Shown here piece after piece: positions 58,456 to 64,000 of a DNA stretch of 64,000 nt (positions are counted from its first letter, which is position 1; the number at the start of each line of letters is the position of its first letter). Location of the stretch: the NCBI RefSeq assembly GCF_014219065.1, contig NZ_JACLGO010000010.1, forward strand, positions 1 to 64,000, in the 5' to 3' direction. The notes below the pieces were generated by a model. It saw nothing but the letters and a program-made list of their open reading frames with translations. It was not told where the DNA came from and ran no database searches. The position numbers and the translations under genes are program-made. Source of the DNA: Halopseudomonas xiamenensis (GTDB lineage Bacteria > Pseudomonadota > Gammaproteobacteria > Pseudomonadales > Pseudomonadaceae).

Positions 58456-59235
58456 ATGCTTCGCCACACCGCCCGCCTGTCCATCCTCGGCCTGCTGATG
58501 CTGCCACTCGGCTCGCCAGTCTGGGCTGAGCCATTGCTCGAACCGCTTGCCATTACCGCGCTGCAGACCGGGGAACGCCAGGTGCGCGGGGTATTGCGAG
58601 CACGCCATCAGGCTGTGCTCTCCAGCGAACTGCCGGGACGTATCGTCGAGATGCCGTTCGCCGATGGTCAGGCTTTCGCCAAAGGCGACGTCCTGGTGCG
58701 TTTCGATTGCAGTGCCTACCAGGCCCAGCTCGACGCCGCACAAGCCGCCGTGCGCGCCACCCGCGAAGAATTGAACCACAAGAAGCAACTGGCTGCGCTC
58801 AACTCGGTCGGTCGCTTCGAAGTGGCACTGGCCGAAGCCCGCCAGGCCCAGAGCCTGGCAGAGACCCAGGTATATCAGGTGCAGGTGAGACGCTGCAGTG
58901 TCGTCGCCCCGTTCAATGGACGAGTGGTGCAACGCCGCGCCCAACCGCACGAAAGCGTCGCCAACGGCGCCCCGCTGCTGGATGTGGTCGACAACGGCAC
59001 TCTGGAAATCTACCTGCTGGTACCGTCCAGCTGGCTGAGCCGGATCGAACCCGAACAACCCTTCGAATTCACCCCGGACGAAACCGGTACCCCGCTGCGA
59101 GCGGTGGTCAAACGCCTGGGCGCACGGATCGACGAGGGCAGCCAGACCTTGTTGCTGATCGGTGGTCTGCCCGAGGATGCCAGCGGCTTGCTGGCCGGCA
59201 TGAGTGGTACCGCCCAGTTCCAGGTGGCGGAGTGA
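58456..59235 (+). CDS. HlyD/AcrA-type periplasmic adaptor (first of two)
   Basis: A 259-residue exported adaptor. The signal peptide is LSILGLLMLPLGSPVWA (ending near residue 25). The barrel-lipoyl part is VRGVLRARHQAVLSSELPGR then IVEMPFADGQAFAKGDVLVR. A short coiled coil (YQAQLDAAQAAVRATREELN) and the second lipoyl half (CSVVAPFNGRVVQRRAQPHE) follow, then a beta-barrel. It is shorter than RND adaptors. It overlaps the next gene by four bases (GTGA). It probably joins an inner-membrane component to an outer-membrane channel not present in this window. Confidence 0.85.
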   Translation: MLRHTARLSILGLLMLPLGSPVWAEPLLEPLAITALQTGERQVRGVLRARHQAVLSSELPGRIVEMPFADGQAFAKGDVLVRFDCSAYQAQLDAAQAAVRATREELNHKKQLAALNSVGRFEVALAEARQAQSLAETQVYQVQVRRCSVVAPFNGRVVQRRAQPHESVANGAPLLDVVDNGTLEIYLLVPSSWLSRIEPEQPFEFTPDETGTPLRAVVKRLGARIDEGSQTLLLIGGLPEDASGLLAGMSGTAQFQVAE

Positions 59236-60551
59236 ACGCCCCCTTGCCGGGTACGGCCGAACGTGTCTTCGCTCTGTTTCTCGGGCTGCAGCAACAGGCC
59301 CGCAGGGCGGGCACCGTCGAGCAACTCGCCTTCGCCATGGTCAACGACGGCCAGGCGCTGTTCGGCTTCCGGCATGCCGCACTGCTGGTCGCCGGCAAGG
59401 TGCAGGCACTGACCGGTATCAGCGTGGTGGAGCCGCACGCACCCTTTGTGGCCTTCGTCGAACGTGCAGCCTCGCACCTGCTCAGCCAGGGGCAACTGAA
59501 TGAGGCTCACGGCATTGATCCGCAACGACTGGATGAGCAGGATCGCGCCGACTGGCAAAGCCTGTCCGCTCCCCAGGCCTACTGGCTGCCATTGAAGAAC
59601 CGGCAGAACGAAACCTTCGGCGGACTCTGGTTGGCCCGGGAACAGCCATTCAGCGAAGCCGAACAATCCCTGCTGGCCCAGCTGGCCGACACCTATGCCC
59701 ACGCCTGGCTGGCCCTGCAGCCGCGCAAGCCCTGGCGTATGCGCTGGCCGCGAAAAAAACTGCTAATGGTCGCCGCCGCGCTATCGCTGACCCTGCTGGT
59801 ACCGGTACGCCAGTCGGTCTTGGCCCCCGCCGAAGTCGTTCCCCAGGGAGGACGCGTGGTCGCCGCGCCGCTGGATGGTGTGATTGCCGAATTCCTGGTC
59901 AAACCCAACCAGAATGTCGCTGCCGGAGAGTTGCTGGTGCGTTTCGATGCCACCAGTCTCAAGGCGCAGGCAGATGTGGCCGAACGCGCTCTCGGGGTGG
60001 CCGAGGCCGAGCTCAAAGCCAACGCCCAACGTGCCTTCGCCGATGCCGAATCCAGCGCTCGCATTGACCTGCTGGCAGCTCGGGTGGAACAGAAACGCGC
60101 CGAGCTCGACTACGCTCGCCAGCTGCTGGCCCGCAGCGAAGTGCGTGCCGAGCGCGCCGGCATCGCCGTGTTCGCCGACGCCGAGCGTCTTACCGGTAAA
60201 CCGGTTCAGACCGGCGAGCGGCTGATGCAGATCGCCGACCCGACCCAGGCGGAACTGCGCATCGAGTTGTCAGTTGGCGATGCCATCGCCCTGCAACCTG
60301 GTGCTGAGATCGCTCTGTTTCTCGACAGCGACCCGCTCAACAGGCATGGCGCACGACTGGAGCGCTCGGCCTACGAAGCCCAGACCACTGCCGCCGGGCA
60401 ACTGGCCTATCGTCTGGATGCGAGCTTCGTGGACGCTCCGCCACGTATCGGCCTGCGCGGCACGGCCAAGTTGTTCGGTGACCGCGCCCCCCTGGCCTAC
60501 TACCTCATGCGCCGCCCCCTGGCTGCTGCGCGCCAGAGCCTGGGGCTGTAA
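59232..60551 (+). CDS. HlyD-like protein with N-terminal GAF-like region and one membrane helix
   Basis: A 439-residue protein starting at GTG inside the preceding stop codon. Residues 1-160 form a soluble cytoplasmic part resembling a GAF sensor (LAFAMVNDGQALFGFRHAAL, QAYWLPLKNRQNETFGGLWL). A basic stretch and membrane helix follow (RWPRKKLLMVAAALSLTLLV). The rest is HlyD-like: VVPQGGRVVAAPLDGVIAEF, VKPNQNVAAGELLVRFDATS, a coiled coil (SARIDLLAARVEQKRAELDY) and a barrel. This domain order is unusual for adaptors. Its last base is shared with the next start codon. Confidence 0.78.
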   Translation: MNAPLPGTAERVFALFLGLQQQARRAGTVEQLAFAMVNDGQALFGFRHAALLVAGKVQALTGISVVEPHAPFVAFVERAASHLLSQGQLNEAHGIDPQRLDEQDRADWQSLSAPQAYWLPLKNRQNETFGGLWLAREQPFSEAEQSLLAQLADTYAHAWLALQPRKPWRMRWPRKKLLMVAAALSLTLLVPVRQSVLAPAEVVPQGGRVVAAPLDGVIAEFLVKPNQNVAAGELLVRFDATSLKAQADVAERALGVAEAELKANAQRAFADAESSARIDLLAARVEQKRAELDYARQLLARSEVRAERAGIAVFADAERLTGKPVQTGERLMQIADPTQAELRIELSVGDAIALQPGAEIALFLDSDPLNRHGARLERSAYEAQTTAAGQLAYRLDASFVDAPPRIGLRGTAKLFGDRAPLAYYLMRRPLAAARQSLGL

Positions 60552-62644
60552 TGCTGCCCGCTCTGCGCCCCGATCTGCAGTTGTCGCCGGCTGCCCCTGG
60601 CCTCGACGGCGCGCCGCAGTGGACGCTGGCCGACCCCTTGCGTGGTCGCTATTTCAAACTGGGCGCTGCTGCTGTGCGGCTGTTGCGCCATTGGCTGCTG
60701 GGCGATCCACAACGGGTGCTGGCAGCGGCCAATGCCGAGCCCGGTGCGCCCTTGAACGAAGCCGACCTCGAGGAACTGCTACGTTTTCTCAGTGGCCATG
60801 ACTTGATTGCCGCCCTGGACGATACGCAGCGCGCCAGTTACGCCGCCAAGGCCGCCGCGATGCGCCAGAGCCCGTGGAAGAGCGTACTGCATCAATACCT
60901 GTTCTTCCGTATTCCCTTGTGGCGACCGGATGCCTTCCTCAATCGCACATGGCCCGTGCTGGAGCGCTACGGCCCCGGAGTCCTGCGCTGGGGCTTGCCG
61001 CTGGTGTTCGCTATCGGCCTGTTTCTGGTGATGCGCGACTGGCAACGCTTCATCGCCACCTTCCCGCATCTGTTCAGCCTCGGCGGCGCTCTGGCCTTCG
61101 GCGTGGCTCTTACCTTCGCCAAGCTTTGCCACGAATTCGGCCACGCCTTCATGGCCAAACGAGCAGGCTGCCGGGTGCAGAGCATGGGCCTGGCCTTCAT
61201 GGTGCTGCTGCCGATGCTCTATACCGACGTCAGCGACGCCTGGCGGGTGCGCGATCGCCGCTCACGTCTGCTGATCGGCGCCGGTGGAGTACTCGCCGAG
61301 CTGATCCTGGCCGTTATCGCGCTGCTGGCCTGGTCACTGCTGCCCGAGGGTCCGGTGCGTACGGCAGCCTTCATGCTGGCCAGCGCCACCTGGATCACCA
61401 CGTTGATCATCAATCTCAATCCCTTCATGCGCTTCGATGGCTACTTTCTGCTCAGCGATCTGTGGGGTGTGGACAACCTGCAGAGCCGCGCCTTCGCACT
61501 GTGTCGCTGGCGCCTGCGCGAAGCGCTGTTCGGTTATGGCGAACCCGCCCCGGAGCCCTGGTCGTCGACCATGCGCCGGCGCCTGCTGGTATGGGGCTAT
61601 GGCTCCTGGCTATGGCGTGCCGTGCTGTTCCTGGGCATCGCGCTGGCGGTATACCACCTGTTCTTCAAGGTGCTGGGCATATTCCTGATGCTGGTGGAAC
61701 TGGCCTGGTTCATCGGTCTGCCGATCTGGCGGGAACTGAGCGAATGGTGGCAACGCCGTGACCATGCCGATCCACGCAAGGTGCTGTACACCGGCCTCGG
61801 GCTCGGCGCACTCCTGCTGGTGCTGGTGGTGCCCTGGCGCGGCTCGGTGGAGGTACCGGCACAGCTTGAAGCAACGCGCGCCAGCGCCCTGCATGCACCG
61901 ATCGCCGCGCGGCTGAAATCCGTGCACGTCCAGGACGGACAGGCGGTGGAGGCCGGTACGCTGCTGCTGGAACTGGAGTCGCCGGATCTGGATTCGCGAC
62001 AGACCATTGTTCGCCGCGAGATAGAGATCATCCAGTTGCAGCTGCGCCGCCAGGCCTCGCGCAGCGAGACCGCCGCCGACGCCGGCATTCTCGAACAACG
62101 CCTGGCCGAGGCGGTGGCCGAGTACCGCGGTCTGGAAGCACGGCGCGCGCGCCTGCAACTGCGCGCCCCGCAGGCCGGCGAGGTAAGGGATCTGCTGCCC
62201 GATCTATCGCCCGGCCGCTGGCTCAGTCCGAACGTGCCGCTGGCTCGTGTGGTGGCGCCCGGCCTGCGCCTGCGCGGCTACCTGGCAGAGAAACACCTCT
62301 GGCGGGTCGAGCCCGGTGCCGAAGGCCATTTCATCGCTGACGATCCAGCGCGCCGCGCGCTGGCGGTGCGTCTGGATGAGGTGAATACCACCGGTGCGGC
62401 CTATGTGGAGCTGGAGGCCCTGACCTCCGACCACCACGGACAGATCGCCGTACGCCGCGACGCACAGAACCGCGCCGAACCCGTAGAGGCGCAGTACGGA
62501 GTACGCCTGAGCCTGCTCGCCGACGACATCCAGCTGGCCCATCCGCTACGCGGCGTCGTTGTGCTCAAGGGTGAACGCCAGTCGCTGCTGGGTGCGGCCT
62601 GGCGCCGTCTGGCGGCACTGGGCGTGCGTGAGAGCGGTTTCTGA
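60551..62644 (+). CDS. Membrane M50 (site-2-protease-like) protein fused to a HlyD-like domain
   Basis: A 697-residue protein. The N-terminal 150 residues are soluble. Several membrane helices follow, with HExxH in LCHEFGHAFMAKRAG (His194, Glu195, His198) and the second site-2-protease motif in NLNPFMRFDGYFLLSDLWG. After the last helix (LGLGALLLVLVVPWRGSVEV) comes a periplasmic HlyD-like half: THAPIAARL-like ALHAPIAARLKSVHVQDGQA then VEAGTLLLELESPDLDSRQT. A coiled coil (LEQRLAEAVAEYRGLEARRA) and a barrel end it. Such fusions occur in export cassettes for large or peptide substrates; proteolytic activity is not assured. It starts on the last base of the previous gene. Confidence 0.83.
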   Translation: MLPALRPDLQLSPAAPGLDGAPQWTLADPLRGRYFKLGAAAVRLLRHWLLGDPQRVLAAANAEPGAPLNEADLEELLRFLSGHDLIAALDDTQRASYAAKAAAMRQSPWKSVLHQYLFFRIPLWRPDAFLNRTWPVLERYGPGVLRWGLPLVFAIGLFLVMRDWQRFIATFPHLFSLGGALAFGVALTFAKLCHEFGHAFMAKRAGCRVQSMGLAFMVLLPMLYTDVSDAWRVRDRRSRLLIGAGGVLAELILAVIALLAWSLLPEGPVRTAAFMLASATWITTLIINLNPFMRFDGYFLLSDLWGVDNLQSRAFALCRWRLREALFGYGEPAPEPWSSTMRRRLLVWGYGSWLWRAVLFLGIALAVYHLFFKVLGIFLMLVELAWFIGLPIWRELSEWWQRRDHADPRKVLYTGLGLGALLLVLVVPWRGSVEVPAQLEATRASALHAPIAARLKSVHVQDGQAVEAGTLLLELESPDLDSRQTIVRREIEIIQLQLRRQASRSETAADAGILEQRLAEAVAEYRGLEARRARLQLRAPQAGEVRDLLPDLSPGRWLSPNVPLARVVAPGLRLRGYLAEKHLWRVEPGAEGHFIADDPARRALAVRLDEVNTTGAAYVELEALTSDHHGQIAVRRDAQNRAEPVEAQYGVRLSLLADDIQLAHPLRGVVVLKGERQSLLGAAWRRLAALGVRESGF

Positions 62645-62843
62645 GCATCCGCTCAGCAACTGGACGAGGGCATTCGTGAGCCAGAAGCTTCATACGCACG
62701 TTTGGCAAAAGTCGCCTGGATGCGCAATGAAATACTTGCGATTGGCTTTCCCCTTCATATAGGCTGTTTTCACTAAAACAGCGTGTCTTACAATAGTTGG
62801 CGCCAGCTCCCGCAGAGCCCGGCCCGCAGGGAAGCCCGACACC

Positions 62844-63335
62844 ATGCCCAGACCCGAGGTGAGTCTCCGTCCCGTCGAGAGTGCCGACCTGGCGTTCCTG
62901 CAGGGACTGTATGCAAGCACCCGCCAAGGGGAACTGGAGCGTCTGCCCTGGGATCAGGCCACCAAGGATGCTTTTCTCGACCAGCAGTTCGATGCCCAGC
63001 ATCGTCACTATCAGCAACACTATCGGGAAGCGGAATTCTCGGTGGTACTCCACGCTGACCAGTCAATCGGCCGTCTCTATCTCTTCCGTGGCCCGACTAC
63101 CTATAACCTGATGGATCTTTCGCTGCTGCCGGCCTGGCGCGGCCGCGGTATAGGCAGCCATCTGCTGTCGCTGCTGGTGCGGGAAGCCGACGCCGCCGAC
63201 AGGTCGATCCGCCTGTACGTCGAACCCGACAACCCTGCACGTCGCCTCTACGAGCGCTTCGGCTTCACCATTACCGGCCAGCATCCAGTCTACCTGCAGA
63301 TGCATCGCCCCGTCGCACGGAGGCTGAGTGCATGA
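62844..63335 (+). CDS. GNAT-family N-acetyltransferase
   Basis: A 163-residue GNAT enzyme. The acetyl-CoA site is LLPAWRGRGIGSHLLSLLVR, followed by SIRLYVEPDNPARRLYERFG and FTITGQHPVYLQMHRP. The substrate is unknown. It overlaps the DUF6916 gene by four bases (ATGA), and a tail-collar gene follows, a trio that I recall together in other proteobacteria. A possible promoter (TTGCGA...TATAGG) lies in the 199-base gap after the M50-HlyD gene, so it may be transcribed separately. Confidence 0.87.
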   Translation: MPRPEVSLRPVESADLAFLQGLYASTRQGELERLPWDQATKDAFLDQQFDAQHRHYQQHYREAEFSVVLHADQSIGRLYLFRGPTTYNLMDLSLLPAWRGRGIGSHLLSLLVREADAADRSIRLYVEPDNPARRLYERFGFTITGQHPVYLQMHRPVARRLSA

Positions 63336-63646
63336 GTGACATTCCCAGCCAGGAAGAACTGCAGCAGGCCCTGGGTCATACCTGGCGCCTGAGCTGGGAA
63401 GGCCACCCAGGCATCGACGTGGAATTGCTGGAAGTGAACCAGGGCAAGCCCATGAACCCTCGCTACCAGTGCTACGACGCGGTATTCCGACAGCCTGCGG
63501 GTGTCGATTTGCCGCAATACAGCTACACCTTGCACAGTCCGGCCGCATCGTCATGGTGGGTCATGCTCACTCCCATTGGCCCGGACGACGATGGAGCCCG
63601 ACTATTGCAGGCGGTGTTTCACGTCCGGGCACCTGGCAACCAATAG
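63332..63646 (+). CDS. DUF6916-type small protein
   Basis: A 104-residue soluble protein beginning MSDIPSQEELQQALGHTWRL. It has the pattern of the small DUF6916 proteins encoded with tail-collar genes: FEV-like IDVELLEVNQGKPMNPRYQC and ends RLLQAVFHVRAPGNQ. No function is known. It overlaps the GNAT gene and lies 60 bases before the tail-collar gene. Confidence 0.7.
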   Translation: MSDIPSQEELQQALGHTWRLSWEGHPGIDVELLEVNQGKPMNPRYQCYDAVFRQPAGVDLPQYSYTLHSPAASSWWVMLTPIGPDDDGARLLQAVFHVRAPGNQ

Positions 63647-63706
63647 CTTCAACCGATAACGACAATCCGCCGGCAGAGCCGGCAACACAAGGCAGGGAGC
63701 AACAAC

Positions 63707-64000
63707 ATGGAACCGTTTCTCGGCGAAATTAAAATGGTCGGCTTCAACTTCGCACCGCGCGGCTACGCGATGTGCCAGGGCCAGTTGATGAGCATCTCGC
63801 AGAACACCGCGCTTTTCTCATTGCTCGGCACCACCTACGGCGGCAACGGCCAGACCACCTTCGCTCTGCCCGACTACCGCGGTCGCGGCCCGGTGGGCAT
63901 GGGGCAGGGTCCCGGGCTGGGCATGATCAGCCAGGGTGAAATGGCGGGCACCGAGAGCGTCACGTTGACGACGTCGCAACTGCCACCACATGCGCCGACC
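63707..64000 (+). CDS. Tail-collar domain protein (microcystin-dependent-protein type), truncated by window end
   Basis: The first 98 codons are present. The N-terminus MEPFLGEIKMVGFNFAPRGY followed by AMCQGQLMSISQNTALFSLL and GTTYGGNGQTTFALPDYRGR is the classic phage-tail-collar (Mdp) domain. The rest runs off the window. These proteins resemble phage tail fibres but are usually encoded in chromosomal sets of two or three after GNAT and DUF6916 genes, and are thought to be exported. GGGAG precedes the ATG. The upstream HlyD/M50 cassette may be the export machinery; this is inference from proximity. Confidence 0.88.
   Translation, partial: MEPFLGEIKMVGFNFAPRGYAMCQGQLMSISQNTALFSLLGTTYGGNGQTTFALPDYRGRGPVGMGQGPGLGMISQGEMAGTESVTLTTSQLPPHAPT

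Noticed and set aside
63332-64000. Prophage
   Set aside because: The tail-collar gene follows GNAT and DUF6916 genes typical of chromosomal Mdp-type clusters; no integrase, capsid, terminase or lysis gene is seen.

Overview
The window is GC-rich, almost fully coding chromosomal DNA from a gammaproteobacterium, most likely of the Pseudomonas/Halopseudomonas lineage. The evidence is the osmolyte NAGGN locus with its divergent MarR gene, a foldase-dependent Pseudomonas-type lipase, a spu-type polyamine locus, REP-type palindromes and a VgrG effector island. No rRNA, tRNA, CRISPR array, integrase or insertion sequence was seen.

Layout. 1-300: start of a TonB-dependent receptor. 367-5117 (minus): synthesis of the osmoprotectant N-acetylglutaminylglutamine amide (asnO, ngg, M42 peptidase), with a MarR gene at 5339. 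6096-8855: gabD-gabT for GABA use. 8922-13313: a phospholipase D-like protein, then ydbH-ynbE-ydbL. 13317-15332 (minus): lipase and its foldase. 15597-26469: a long plus-strand cluster with a candidate sigma-54 promoter. It holds an SsuA/TauA-like ABC importer, a GntR/UTRA regulator, an AprA-like flavoprotein with an AprB-like ferredoxin, a HEAT-repeat protein, a 7Fe ferredoxin, a DUF971 protein, a YeiH/TauZ-type exporter, a ferredoxin-NADP reductase and an Mrp/ApbC ATPase. I read it as an uncharacterised organosulfur import and redox system, and it is the most interesting part of the window. 26594-28021: nfeD-qmcA pair. 28124-29652: DAHP synthase behind an attenuator with two tandem aromatic-rich leader peptides. 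29653-30006: 133-bp tandem repeats.

30007-37837: DUF4105 and DUF3015 genes, an acyl-CoA ligase, a 2-keto-4-pentenoate hydratase-like gene, a chemoreceptor and a VC0807-family membrane protein. 38159-43308: a type VI secretion island (VgrG, DUF4123 adaptor, DUF3304, DUF2235/Tle1-like protein) whose effector appears to have lost its serine nucleophile, and whose VgrG carries an in-frame palindromic insertion. 43329-46572 (minus): a class V aminotransferase, then a TetR-containing three-gene unit with a palindromic operator candidate.

46665-54464 (minus): polyamine uptake and gamma-glutamylation pathway (spuA-spuB-spuC-spuD-spuF-spuG-spuH order), with a second glutamine-synthetase-like gene divergent at 54734. 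Its product, GABA, would feed gabT-gabD at the other end of the window. 56296-58187: YddG-type exporter and MtfA-type peptidase. 58456-62644: a tightly coupled cassette of two HlyD-like adaptors and a membrane M50-type protein with its own HlyD-like tail. It is followed by GNAT, DUF6916 and a tail-collar (Mdp-type) gene cut by the window end.

Gene identities rest on motif recognition and family memory. Regulatory sites are inferred from pattern alone.
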